From Brevibacillus laterosporus LMG 15441 (lineage in GTDB: Bacteria; Bacillota; Bacilli; Brevibacillales; Brevibacillaceae), in assembly GCF_000219535.2 (NCBI RefSeq), contig NZ_CP007806.1:3196501-3260500 (forward strand): a stretch of DNA of 64,000 nucleotides, read 5' to 3'. The position numbers and the translations under genes were made by a program. The notes under the pieces are model-generated. The model ran no database searches. It was not told the origin of the DNA and saw only the letters and a list, made by a program, of their open reading frames with translations. This document shows positions 52,298 to 60,698 of this stretch, in pieces. Every line of letters begins with the position of its first letter. The first letter of the stretch is position 1.

Positions 52298-53104
52298 CTA
52301 AGCTTTAAGCTTAGAGAATCCTGGATATGGATATAACACAGAAGACATGATTTTTTGGGAAACAGGATGTTTTAATCGTTCAAGCTGCTCCATATCATCT
52401 ACCCATTCAACAATCTCACCTTTATACATGACCCCTATACAATCCGCGATATAATTGATCGCCTGTAAGTCATGTGAGATAAACAGATAGGAAAGCTGAA
52501 ACTCTTCTTTTAATTCTGCTAAAAGGTGTAAGATTTGTACCTGAGTAAGAGCATCTAAAGCGCTTACAGCCTCATCAAGTATAATCAGCTTCGGTCTTAG
52601 TGCAATCGCTCTAGCGATATTGATTCTCTGTAATTGCCCTCCGCTGAACTGTTGTGGGTATTTATGCATATCTTCCGGATCTAAGCCTACGATCTCCAAA
52701 AGCTCCTGTACTTTCTGTCTTTCTTGAGTATCTGTTCGTTGTTCGTAATTTCGTAAGGGTTCAGCGATAATCTCTCTAATCGTTAATCGTGGATTTACAG
52801 CGCTATAACAATCCTGAAAGACAACCTGTAAATCCCGCCGTACCTCTCTTAATTCTTTTTCTTTTAGACGATAAAGGTCCTTTCCCTGAAACCAGACCTC
52901 TCCCTGATCAGGTTTTTCAAGTCCCAAAATAATTTTGCCAAGAGTGCTCTTTCCTGCTCCGCTTTCTCCCACTAGTCCTAAACATATCCCTTCTTCCAGA
53001 GTGAAAGAGACATCTTTAACAGCTTCTACCGTTTTCCCCTTCCTCCAAACAGAATTTCCTAGTGAATATGTTTTCTTTATGTTTGTAAGCGTAAGCAGAC
53101 TCAC
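52298..53104 (-). CDS. nikE: Nickel/cobalt-type ABC transporter ATPase NikE
   Basis: The 268-residue ATPase belongs to the Opp/Dpp/Nik class. It has Walker A GLVGESGAGKSTLGKIIL, signature FSGGQLQRINIARAIALR, Walker B LIILDEAVSALD and LFISHDLQAINYI. It lacks the long C-terminal oligopeptide-transport extension, as NikE does. It is the last gene of the nik operon, 17 bp after nikD. It works with NikD to drive NikB/NikC. Confidence 0.88.
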   Translation of the reverse strand: MSLLTLTNIKKTYSLGNSVWRKGKTVEAVKDVSFTLEEGICLGLVGESGAGKSTLGKIILGLEKPDQGEVWFQGKDLYRLKEKELREVRRDLQVVFQDCYSAVNPRLTIREIIAEPLRNYEQRTDTQERQKVQELLEIVGLDPEDMHKYPQQFSGGQLQRINIARAIALRPKLIILDEAVSALDALTQVQILHLLAELKEEFQLSYLFISHDLQAINYIADCIGVMYKGEIVEWVDDMEQLERLKHPVSQKIMSSVLYPYPGFSKLKA

Positions 53105-53121
53105 TCTTCATTCAGCCACCT

Positions 53122-54090
53122 TTATCGTAATTTTACACATCGTACCAGATGATCTTGTTCATATTCTTTCCATTCAAGCTTTTTCGTTGCACAGATGTGG
53201 TCTGCATTCTCGCATCGGTCTAAGAACGGGCAGATATCCTCTCTATTTAACTGTTTAGGGAGTGACATGCTAACACGGTTAATCCCCTTCCTCCTGCTCG
53301 TTACTCCAAGTCTGGCTTGTAACAGGACACGGGTATAGGGGTGCATCGGGCGATTAAATAATGTAGATGCCGGTGCCTTTTCAACAATATAGCCAGCATA
53401 CATGACAGCTACTTCATCAGCTAGCTGAGCAATGACCCCCAAATCGTGTGAAACTAATAAAATACCAGTATTATATTCTTTTCTTATATGATCCAACTGC
53501 CTCAAAATCTGAAGTTGATTCGTCGCATCGAGGGCTGTCGTTGGCTCGTCCGCGATAAGAATCGTGGGCTGTAAGGACATCGTGATTGCAATCATCACAC
53601 GCTGGAGCATACCGCCGCTTAACTGAAATGGATATTGCTTCAATACATTCTCTGGATTTGGCAAGTCCATTTTTTCCAGATGCTCCAAAGCTATTTTCTG
53701 TGCTTGTCGCTTGGTAATAGGCAGATGAGTTCTAAGTGTTTCAATAAAATGTCTGCCAATTGTTCGTACAGGATTAAAGGCAGTCATCGGATTTTGCATG
53801 ATAAAAGCGATCTCGCTACCGCGTATTTTTCTTACCTCTTCTTCTGAACAGGTTAGCAAATCTTTATTGCGAAATGTGATGCTCCCTTCGACCACCTTTG
53901 CCTGTTCAGGCAAAAGATGTGATAAAGACAGGCATGTCATCGTTTTACCTGATCCACTTTCTCCAACAAGTCCAAACACTTTTCCAGCCTCTATTTCAAA
54001 GCTTACCTCATTGACAGTCTGAGTCACCCCATGCGGTGTTGATACAACTATATGTAAATTGTTAACAGTTAAAATGGGGTGCTGTGCCAT
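53122..54090 (-). CDS. nikD: Nickel/cobalt-type ABC transporter ATPase NikD
   Basis: The 322-residue ATPase has Walker A GLVGESGSGKTMTCLSLS, signature LSGGMLQRVMIAIT, Walker B ILIADEPTTALD and LLVSHDLGVIAQL. After the ATPase core it carries the oligopeptide-transporter C-terminal domain with a Cys cluster (CPFLDRCENADHIC), which may bind an iron-sulfur cluster or metal. It lies between nikC and nikE with short spacers. Confidence 0.88.
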   Translation of the reverse strand: MAQHPILTVNNLHIVVSTPHGVTQTVNEVSFEIEAGKVFGLVGESGSGKTMTCLSLSHLLPEQAKVVEGSITFRNKDLLTCSEEEVRKIRGSEIAFIMQNPMTAFNPVRTIGRHFIETLRTHLPITKRQAQKIALEHLEKMDLPNPENVLKQYPFQLSGGMLQRVMIAITMSLQPTILIADEPTTALDATNQLQILRQLDHIRKEYNTGILLVSHDLGVIAQLADEVAVMYAGYIVEKAPASTLFNRPMHPYTRVLLQARLGVTSRRKGINRVSMSLPKQLNREDICPFLDRCENADHICATKKLEWKEYEQDHLVRCVKLR

Positions 54091-54106
54091 CCTCTGATCC
54101 TCCCTT

Positions 54107-54958
54107 CTATTTTCTTTTTAGGTCTAAGGCATCCCTCAAGGCTTCTCCGAACAGGTTGAAAGCGATCACGACAAGTAAGATCATCATCCCTGGATACAGC
54201 ATCAAGGAAGGGTTATTTCTAAAAAACGGTTTACTGTCATTGATCATCATTCCCCACTCCGCTCCTGGCGGCTGTATGCCAAGACCCAGAAATGAGAGAC
54301 CAGAAATAGCTAAAACAACTCCTCCAATGTCCATAAAAGCTAAAACGACCACCTGCGATACAATGGTGGGTAAGATATGCTTTAGAACAATGACCAGCTT
54401 TGGTGTTCCGCACACTTTTGCTGCTAAGATAAAGGGTTGCTCCTTCACACTAAGAACCATTCCTCGAATGATTCGCGCATAAAACACCCATTGGACAAGC
54501 ACCATGGCAAAAATCATATTCCCCAGACCGGGCCCGAGGATTCCAATCAAAGCTAATGACAGAAGCAAGCTTGGAAAAGCCATGAAAATATCACAAATTC
54601 GCATGAACAGATAATCAACCCAACCACCTCTATAGCCTGCAAAAATACCAACTGGAAGACTAATTAGCATGGTAAATCCCATGACAAAAAAAGCTGTCCC
54701 CAGTGAGGTTCGTGTTCCATAGATCAGTCGAGACCATATACATCTGCCTAAATGATCTGTCCCTAACGGAAACTTCGAGGAAGGGCCTTGTAGCTTTTGC
54801 GTGATATCAACTAGATTCGGATCATTTGGAGACAAAAAAGGAGCAAACAGAGCCAATAGTATCATGAGGATGATAATCATGCTGCAAATGATCATGAGCT
54901 TTTTCGACAGTAGCTTTTGCTTCAATTTTTTCAACACGCTTATTGCTCTCCTTCCCAT
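54107..54958 (-). CDS. nikC: Nickel/cobalt-type ABC transporter permease NikC
   Basis: The 283-residue permease has six membrane segments. It has the DppC-type N-terminal region (APFLSPNDPNLVDITQKLQG, then FPLGTDHLGRCIWSRLIYGT). The EAA-loop AAKVCGTPKLVIVLKHILPT and the segment GLSFLGLGIQPPGAEWGMMI are characteristic of this family. It overlaps nikB by 19 bp. With NikB it forms the channel of the importer. Confidence 0.9.
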   Translation of the reverse strand: MGRRAISVLKKLKQKLLSKKLMIICSMIIILMILLALFAPFLSPNDPNLVDITQKLQGPSSKFPLGTDHLGRCIWSRLIYGTRTSLGTAFFVMGFTMLISLPVGIFAGYRGGWVDYLFMRICDIFMAFPSLLLSLALIGILGPGLGNMIFAMVLVQWVFYARIIRGMVLSVKEQPFILAAKVCGTPKLVIVLKHILPTIVSQVVVLAFMDIGGVVLAISGLSFLGLGIQPPGAEWGMMINDSKPFFRNNPSLMLYPGMMILLVVIAFNLFGEALRDALDLKRK

Positions 54959-55878
54959 TTTATCCGGGGATCTAGGAAAGCATATGCAATATCCACAAGG
55001 AGATTGCAGACGACAAAGATCACACCCATAAACAATAAACAGCTCTGAATCATCGGATAATCACGGTGTAAAATAGAAGTGACAAACAAGGAACCCATAC
55101 CAGGCCATGCAAAGACGGTCTCAACAATAACGGCTCCGCTTAGCATGTTTCCAATGCTCATGCCAAGTCCAGTTAACACAGGTAATAAGGATTTTTTAAA
55201 CACATGTCTACCAATGATTAGACTTTCTCGCAGCCCTCGCGCTCTCGCATACACCACAAATGGCTCATTCAAGTTTTCTAGCATACTGGTGCGAAGCAAG
55301 CGCATGTACGTACCTATATAAGGAAAAGCCAATGTCAGGGCCGGAAGCACTAGATGGGCAAAAGTTCCTCTTCCCAATACAGGAAATAAATCTAACTTTA
55401 CCGATAAAAAATAGATGAATAGAAATCCGAGCCAAAAAGCAGGCATCGAGACGCTTACAAAGGCAAGCATCCTGCTAACCTGATCAATTAATTTCCCTTT
55501 GTAAAGGGCAGAAATCATTCCTAAAGGTACACTAATAAAAATAATCAGGAGCAATGAAGCACATGCAAGTTGCAGCGTTGGGAGGAAATGGAGAATAATT
55601 TCATCCCATATAGATTTCTTCGACACATAAGAAATCCCTAAATCCAATTGAACCACTTTTCCTAACCAATTTACATACTGGATATACAGGGGCTTGTCCA
55701 GCCCTAGCTCTGCTCGAAGGGAAGCCACTGCCTCATCTGTTGGAGGAATATGTGACGCCCTCAAGTAAGCTACGGCCGGATCCCCAGGGGTTAAGTGGAG
55801 CAGAATAAAAGTGATCAGAGAAATTCCCAATAATATTGGCAGTAAACTTGTGAGACGTTTAACAATAAACCAACCCAT
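54940..55878 (-). CDS. nikB: Nickel/cobalt-type ABC transporter permease NikB
   Basis: The 312-residue permease has six membrane segments and the DppB-type start (VKRLTSLLPILLGISLITFI). LGLDKPLYIQYVNWLGKVVQ and LDLGISYVSK are also typical. The EAA loop YARARGLRESLIIGRHVFKK docks to NikD/NikE. It starts 36 bp after nikA. Confidence 0.9.
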   Translation of the reverse strand: MGWFIVKRLTSLLPILLGISLITFILLHLTPGDPAVAYLRASHIPPTDEAVASLRAELGLDKPLYIQYVNWLGKVVQLDLGISYVSKKSIWDEIILHFLPTLQLACASLLLIIFISVPLGMISALYKGKLIDQVSRMLAFVSVSMPAFWLGFLFIYFLSVKLDLFPVLGRGTFAHLVLPALTLAFPYIGTYMRLLRTSMLENLNEPFVVYARARGLRESLIIGRHVFKKSLLPVLTGLGMSIGNMLSGAVIVETVFAWPGMGSLFVTSILHRDYPMIQSCLLFMGVIFVVCNLLVDIAYAFLDPRIKWEGEQ

Positions 55879-55913
55879 TTACTACTCCTTTGCCGTTTTT
55901 ACATAACCCCACT

Positions 55914-57545
55914 TCACTTCATATCAATGGTAGTGAAAGGAACTTCGTATTCTTGAGGCAAGAAATGAACCCCGCTCAGATTTTTATGATAGACCGCTAT
56001 ATTAGATTGATAAGATATTGGTAAGTAAGCAGCCTGTTCGTGCAATGTTGTTAAAATATCTGTATAAAGCATCTTTCTGTGTGCTTCATCTGTACTTACT
56101 AATACTTCCTTGATTTTTTTATCTAATTCTTTCTTGCCTGGTAGCCCTGATAGAGCTTTGTAATCCGGACTGCCACCTTCCGAAGGTGTTGTGATAGCAG
56201 ACAAATAGGAATGTGGATCAAACGGAACACCCCAGCTTGCCGTAAATAATAAATCAAAGCTGCCTTCATTGGCTGTAGCCCAAAAATCCTCTTCTTCCTT
56301 ACTTGTCAGCTTCATATCTATCCCTAATTTTCTAAACTCACCTTGGGTATATTCGGCGATCGCCTTCTGGATGTTGTCTGAGCTAATAAACATTAGTTCC
56401 AATTGTAGCGGTTTTCCAGCCTTCTCTCGAAATGGTTTGCCATTTACTAGTTTCCAGCCCGCTTCATCCAACAATTGTTTCGCTTTTTCTTCATCGTGTT
56501 CATACGGTTTTACATCAATCTTCGTATATGGAATGGTAGGTGCAAATAACGTATCAGCTTTTCTTTCTGTGCCGTAAAAGATATGATCGATGACAGCCTG
56601 CTTATCAAAGGCATGCTGGATAGCTAGACGTAAGTTACGCTCTTTAAGAGCTTCTCTGTTCGTATTAAAGAGTAACGCCCTTGTAGCCGTAGGTTCTGAT
56701 AGTTTGGTTTCATATTTTCCCGATTCCTTCAGAAACCGGAACGAATCCTGGCTTATGACTCCGTTTCCAAAAATCAGATCAATGTCCTTTTTCTCAAAAG
56801 CTAGCACTCTCGATTCACCGTCAGGTATGACTTTAACAATCACCTTATCGACTTTCGGTTTCTCGCCCCAATACTTCTCGTTTCTTGTAAAGACAGCCGT
56901 TTCATTTTTCTTATATTCGCTTAGTACCCATGGACCTGTCCCAATCGGTGACTTGAGCCCGTCTTTAAATGTGTTTTGGCTATCAGGAAAGGCAGCTTCT
57001 CCTACAAATCGTAAAGGTCTAATGTACGTAAGCTCCTGAAGAGTAGGGTAATATGGCTTGTTCAAAATTAATTTAAACGTAAAATCGTCCACTACCTCAG
57101 TACTTTTAATTTGATTGATTAATTCCATCCATTCATGTTGGGGAGCATTAGCTAAAACCGTATCGAAATTTTTCTTCACGATTGTAGCATTAAACGGCGA
57201 TCCATCCGAAAATGTAACATCTTTTCTTAGATGAAACACATACTCTTTTCCATCCTTCGATACATCCCAGCTTTGGGCCAGCCACGGTTTAAGCTCCCCT
57301 CCTTCACCGTAGTATACTAGTGATTCATATACCATAGCTTGTGAGAACCATTGATTCGGAAAATAGGTATGAGGATTTACGTCTCCGATATCTCCAGACC
57401 AGGAAAACGTAAGAACTTTTGAACTATCTTGAGTTGCTCTATTTTCTCCTTCTTTTGTTGTGTTACCACAGCCAGCGATAATGATTGTTAGCAGCGCTAT
57501 TAGTCCAACAAAAGAAGTAATAAATGCAGACCGTTTCAAATACAT
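55914..57545 (-). CDS. nikA: NikA-like metal-binding substrate-binding lipoprotein
   Basis: The 543-residue lipoprotein follows E. coli NikA closely over its length, with segments such as DVNPHTYFPNQWFSQAMVYE, SPIGTGPWVLSEY and TASWGVPFDPHSYLSAI. The last carries the His equivalent to the metal-contact His416. The ATG at 57545 (SD AAAGGTG) gives a lipobox IAGC after SFVGLIALLTI. NikA proteins bind Ni(II) or Co(II) via a chelator. Being behind a cobalamin riboswitch, this one may serve cobalt rather than nickel; that is an inference. Confidence 0.88.
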   Translation of the reverse strand: MYLKRSAFITSFVGLIALLTIIIAGCGNTTKEGENRATQDSSKVLTFSWSGDIGDVNPHTYFPNQWFSQAMVYESLVYYGEGGELKPWLAQSWDVSKDGKEYVFHLRKDVTFSDGSPFNATIVKKNFDTVLANAPQHEWMELINQIKSTEVVDDFTFKLILNKPYYPTLQELTYIRPLRFVGEAAFPDSQNTFKDGLKSPIGTGPWVLSEYKKNETAVFTRNEKYWGEKPKVDKVIVKVIPDGESRVLAFEKKDIDLIFGNGVISQDSFRFLKESGKYETKLSEPTATRALLFNTNREALKERNLRLAIQHAFDKQAVIDHIFYGTERKADTLFAPTIPYTKIDVKPYEHDEEKAKQLLDEAGWKLVNGKPFREKAGKPLQLELMFISSDNIQKAIAEYTQGEFRKLGIDMKLTSKEEEDFWATANEGSFDLLFTASWGVPFDPHSYLSAITTPSEGGSPDYKALSGLPGKKELDKKIKEVLVSTDEAHRKMLYTDILTTLHEQAAYLPISYQSNIAVYHKNLSGVHFLPQEYEVPFTTIDMK

Positions 57546-57623
57546 TTTTATCACCTTTTATATAATTTAATTATTCTAAAAATGTTAAAACACAAAAAAA
57601 CATTACCAACCAGATTAAAAAGG

Positions 57624-57671
57624 TCAGAAATGCCTATCGTTTATGAACACATCACATCGGTCTTTTAGCAT
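57624..57671 (-). CDS. Possible 15-aa leader peptide between B12 riboswitch and nikA
   Basis: An ATG at 57671 follows GGGAGGTG with 5-nt spacing. It opens a 15-codon frame, MLKDRCDVFINDRHF, ending in TGA at 57624. The ribosome-binding site is one of the best in the window. The frame lies just after the cobalamin aptamer, where the riboswitch would hide or expose an SD. It may be a translated leader or a relic. It could be chance. Confidence 0.35.
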   Translation of the reverse strand: MLKDRCDVFINDRHF

Positions 57672-57714
57672 TCAAACACCTCCCTATCTCCCCGTAGGTC
57701 TAACAGCATTTCTA

Positions 57715-57865
57715 GAATAGGCAGGTCTTCTGACTTGGGTTCATCATCTCCATGCGTCTTCCCAGATATGATCCAGTGACATATTTGCATAAGACTCCCC
57801 CTTACAGCGGCGGGACCGTGCCGGATTTACACCGACTTCCCTTTTAAGTATCCGTTATGAAACAA
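57715..57865 (-). promoter_or_regulatory. Cobalamin (B12) riboswitch upstream of nikABCDE
   Basis: On the minus strand the conserved elements of the B12 element occur in order: AAAGGGAAGTCGGTGTAAAT, CCGGCACGGTCCCGCCGCTG, GTCACTGG, CTGGGAAGACGC and finally AGTCAGAAGACCTGCC. Cobalamin binding should reduce nikA expression. The platform is not certain, since no strong intrinsic terminator is seen before nikA. A translational mode is possible. Confidence 0.93.
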
Positions 57866-57913
57866 ATACACCCATTCCACTACCATATGTAGTTTTTCCT
57901 TGGAAATATTCAC

Positions 57914-57942
57914 TTTATATCCTTTTTTTGAAAGTAGGACAA
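57914..57942 (-). promoter_or_regulatory. Sigma-A-type promoter of the nik operon
   Basis: On the minus strand TTGTCC and TATAAA are separated by 17 bp, about 50 bp upstream of the cobalamin aptamer. Confidence 0.6.
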
Positions 57943-58112
57943 AAAGTTTACCTAGAACAAATTATATTCGTTATTCCGCGTTTACGCTATATGAAATTAA
58001 AGCCCTTCTATAATTCCGCTCGGGAGATGGAACATTATTGCCCAAAGAGGTTTAAGAAGACGCATCTAGGATCAGGTTCATCTATAAAAAGCGCCAATTC
58101 CTCTACAGTAAA

Positions 58113-58158
58113 AAAACATTGCCACAGCATGTCCCATTAACAGCTTTAGCAATGTTTT
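58113..58158 (-). terminator. Terminator of the nitroreductase gene
   Basis: AAAACATTGC and GCAATGTTTT form a perfect 10-bp stem with a 26-nt loop, followed by TTTACTG, giving seven Ts including the stem end. Confidence 0.72.
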
Positions 58159-58166
58159 CATCGAAA

Positions 58167-58790
58167 TCACATACCGTTGTAGCTTACAAATTCTCCGTTC
58201 GGCTTACGATAGCCGCGTGGACGTTGGCTTGAGAGCTTTTCTTTTCCGATAGTAATCATCATGACTGTTTCATATCCATCAGGAATTTCTAAAATTTCCT
58301 TAATGGCACCTGGATCAAATCCAATCATCGGGCACGTATCCCAGCCTTTATCTTTTGCAGATAGCATGAACAGCATCGCAGAAAGGCTTGCATTACGAAT
58401 GGCTTCTTCCTTCATAAAGGATTCACCCTTACCCTCATATATCCCTGTAACAGTCTCGACGGTACGATCTAGCTCTTGTTTACTCAAAATTCCAAGATGA
58501 TGCATTCCCTCGTTGATTTTTTCCACCGCTTGATAAGCGTAACGATTGCCCAACACCAATATGACCGCTGAAGCTGAATGCACCTTATACTGCTTGCAGG
58601 ATTCATAAATTTTTTCTTTCAAGACTGGATCCGTTACGACAAGATAATGTGTATGCTGAAGATTAAAAGCAGAAGGAGCATATTTAGCCAAAGTAAAGAT
58701 CTCTTCAAGCTCGGACCGGGTAATTTCTACCCCTTCCATATAATTATTTGCGGAACGTCGACTTTTCACTAGGCTTGTAAATTCACTCAT
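58167..58790 (-). CDS. Nitroreductase-family NAD(P)H-dependent flavoprotein
   Basis: The 207-residue protein is a homodimeric FMN enzyme that reduces nitro compounds or quinones. The FMN phosphate motif is VKSRRSANNYMEGVEI; PSAFNLQHTHYLVVTDP and DTCPMIGFDPGAIKEILEIP are typical of the YdgI/YodC/MhqN group. The closing GKEKLSSQRPRGYRKPNGEF supplies the late phosphate-binding Arg. It lies 250 bp from the DoxX gene in the same direction. Its upstream region does not carry the MarR-type box found in front of doxX and marR. Confidence 0.88.
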   Translation of the reverse strand: MSEFTSLVKSRRSANNYMEGVEITRSELEEIFTLAKYAPSAFNLQHTHYLVVTDPVLKEKIYESCKQYKVHSASAVILVLGNRYAYQAVEKINEGMHHLGILSKQELDRTVETVTGIYEGKGESFMKEEAIRNASLSAMLFMLSAKDKGWDTCPMIGFDPGAIKEILEIPDGYETVMMITIGKEKLSSQRPRGYRKPNGEFVSYNGM

Positions 58791-59036
58791 GTAAACTCCC
58801 TCATCTCATGTATGTATCGTAATTGTTACAGGGGAGGAGAAAGAGCGTTTTCTCTACACTAACTCGCTCCCCTTGCTTTTTGTACCGAATTCATTCTGCT
58901 TTTCTTTGTCAGTTCTTTTCTAATCACACTTATTTAGACTTATAATTGCGGCATAGTTTACGTTATCCCTCATTATCATACAATAGAGTACGTGAATCTG
59001 GATACCTTTCTTTTCAGGTCCGTCCTTAGGCAAAAC

Positions 59037-59423
59037 TTATGCAAATAAAACGTATGCACCTGGCCCAATCAACGCAACACCGATAGCTACCGCTAGCAAT
59101 ACTAGATTGTATTCCATACCGTTTTGAGTAATCCACAATCCATTTTTTCCATGTACAGTAAAGATAGCGATCAGCATAGTAACAGCGATTAACGCTCCTC
59201 CTACCCAAGTAAACACACCGGAGGCAAAGAGCAATCCTCCAACAATCTCACTGGCTCCTGCCATGAAAGCCATTAACAAGCCGGGTTTCACACCGATTGA
59301 TTCTAACCAACCCGCTGTTCCCTTTAAGCCATGCCCACCAAACCATCCAAATAATTTCTGTGTACCATGACCAATAAATAAAAGTCCCACAACTAATCGA
59401 ATAAGTAAAAGTCCTGCATTCAT
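59037..59423 (-). CDS. DoxX-family membrane oxidoreductase subunit (MhqP/CatD-like)
   Basis: The 128-residue protein has four membrane segments and the DoxX signatures LLFIGHGTQKLFGWFGGHGL and GASEIVGGLLFASGVFTWVG. In B. subtilis MhqP and CatD are DoxX proteins induced by quinones and catechol and repressed by MarR-type regulators. The gene starts 38 bp after an 18-bp box that also occurs before the MarR gene next to it. SD GGAGG. Confidence 0.87.
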   Translation of the reverse strand: MNAGLLLIRLVVGLLFIGHGTQKLFGWFGGHGLKGTAGWLESIGVKPGLLMAFMAGASEIVGGLLFASGVFTWVGGALIAVTMLIAIFTVHGKNGLWITQNGMEYNLVLLAVAIGVALIGPGAYVLFA

Positions 59424-59460
59424 TTTCTTTTTCCTCCTCAGGAATATGTTTTATTTTAAG

Positions 59461-59478
59461 TATCTTCAATTAAAGATA
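59461..59478. promoter_or_regulatory. MarR/MhqR-type operator upstream of doxX
   Basis: TATCTTCAATTAAAGATA is an 18-bp imperfect palindrome (8 of 9 half-site bases match). It matches the second box at 60095-60112 in outer half-sites. The pattern TATCT-n-AATT-n-AGATA agrees with my memory of the B. subtilis MhqR site. Confidence 0.62.
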
Positions 59479-59529
59479 TATGAGAAAGATGGATAATATG
59501 CTTCTTTTTATTATCGCATCTGTTTTCAG

Positions 59530-60021
59530 CTACTTATCTACAAAATTCATTTGGGCTGACTTCCCTAGCTTTTTTAACAAGGTAATGGTAATCTCTTTTT
59601 CTTCAGGAGACAGTCCATTCATTGCTTCTGCTAGCTTTTCTCGATGCTTCGGAAAAATCTCTTGGAGAAATTGTTCTCCTTCTTGTGTTAATTCCGCGTA
59701 GATCACGCGTCGATCATTCGGACAGGGCTTACGGAGCAAATAACCCTTTTTTTCTAGCTTATCAACCACATAAGTAATATTTCCGCTAGAGATTAAAATC
59801 TTATCTCCAATTTGCTGTAGAGGCTGTCTGCCTTTATGAAATAACAATTCTAGGACGCCAAATTCAGTCGGATTTAATCCATATTGTCGAATATCCTTCT
59901 GAACATGAGCAGACATCCAGTTAAAGGCACGAGATAAGACAACGAACAAATGGAGAGATTGCTCTTGAGCTTTATTAACATCCGTAATCATGTCCGTTTG
60001 CTTTCCCTGTTTGTCCTGCAT
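59530..60021 (-). CDS. MarR-family regulator, MhqR-like
   Basis: The 163-residue protein has a winged helix with DIRQYGLNPTEFGVLELLFH, KGRQPLQQIGDKILISSGNI and TYVVDKLEKKGYL, then RKPCPNDRRVIYAELTQEGE. NPTEFGVLELL and SSGNITYVVDKL are close to MhqR of B. subtilis, which represses quinone-detoxification genes. It should bind the two 18-bp boxes and release DNA on exposure to quinones. A Cys in RKPCPNDRR could be a sensor, but MhqR is not known to use a thiol switch there. Confidence 0.88.
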   Translation of the reverse strand: MQDKQGKQTDMITDVNKAQEQSLHLFVVLSRAFNWMSAHVQKDIRQYGLNPTEFGVLELLFHKGRQPLQQIGDKILISSGNITYVVDKLEKKGYLLRKPCPNDRRVIYAELTQEGEQFLQEIFPKHREKLAEAMNGLSPEEKEITITLLKKLGKSAQMNFVDK

Positions 60022-60094
60022 TTTGTTCTCTCCTTTCCTTGATTATTTTATCTTACCTTTTACAAAAAACAATTCAACATGTCTCACTTTTTAA

Positions 60095-60112
60095 TATCTT
60101 AAATTTGAGATA
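60095..60112. promoter_or_regulatory. MarR/MhqR-type operator upstream of the marR gene
   Basis: TATCTTAAATTTGAGATA is an 18-bp imperfect palindrome, with half-sites matching those of the doxX box. It lies 74 bp before the marR ATG, indicating autoregulation. Confidence 0.62.
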
Positions 60113-60650
60113 TACAAAGCATACCCCATTTTTTTTGTGTTGTCAACTAGTAAACTAAAAATATATGAAAATCAACAATGTGGCGGCTTGGCTGGTTATA
60201 TCTGCATCTGTACACAATCAAATTTTACTAACTGGAAACCTTATCAGCTTTAGTTACAAACAGCTTTTGGACAAGAATCTCCTCTTCTTTTAGTCCATAC
60301 ATTAGTCCATACATTAGCCCATACAATCGTTTTAAATCCATTTCCAAATCGCACACAGTCCTAGTATCTCTTCAGCCCTTAGGAATGGCTTGCTCTACAT
60401 AAGGAAAGAGCAGAAGGTGTGTCCTTACCCTCGGCAATGCCACAAGCGAGGAAAAGCAATACCAGTCTTCTAGCTCCCCTAGTTCTTTTGTTCTTTTTAT
60501 ATAGTCATTCTCTGTTACAACATCACCAAACTCTTTTAGATGGTAATAAGCACAGCTTACAAGATTATCTTGTTCACGGTAGAAAGTATTTTGATAGTAA
60601 ATGAATTCCGTATGCTTGGATCATTTAAGGTACCCATTTACAAAAAGAAA
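60113..60650. other. Intergenic region between marR and the flagellin genes
   Basis: About 540 bp hold no credible gene; a 61-codon plus-strand frame at 60419-60604 lacks a ribosome-binding site and family features. The only structure I note is the 12-bp tandem repeat at 60289-60324. Confidence 0.5.
60289..60324. repeat. Three tandem 12-bp repeats
   Basis: TTTAGTCCATAC, ATTAGTCCATAC and ATTAGCCCATAC are three direct copies with one or two differences. They lie in an apparently gene-free stretch and may be slippage-prone. Confidence 0.7.
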
Positions 60651-60674
60651 AGACCTAACAAAATCGTTAGGTCT
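60651..60674 (-). terminator. Terminator of flagellin gene 1
   Basis: AGACCTAAC and GTTAGGTCT form a perfect 9-bp stem with a 6-nt loop, followed by TTTCTTTTTG on the minus strand. Confidence 0.85.
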
Positions 60675-60698
60675 CCTCTTATCATTATCATCGTTAGA

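Noticed and set aside
57928-58140. 70-codon plus-strand frame next to the nik promoter
   Set aside because: It crosses the nik promoter and the nitroreductase terminator and has no ribosome-binding site.
60419-60604. 61-codon plus-strand frame before the flagellins
   Set aside because: No SD and low-complexity hydrophobic content without conserved motifs; treated as chance.
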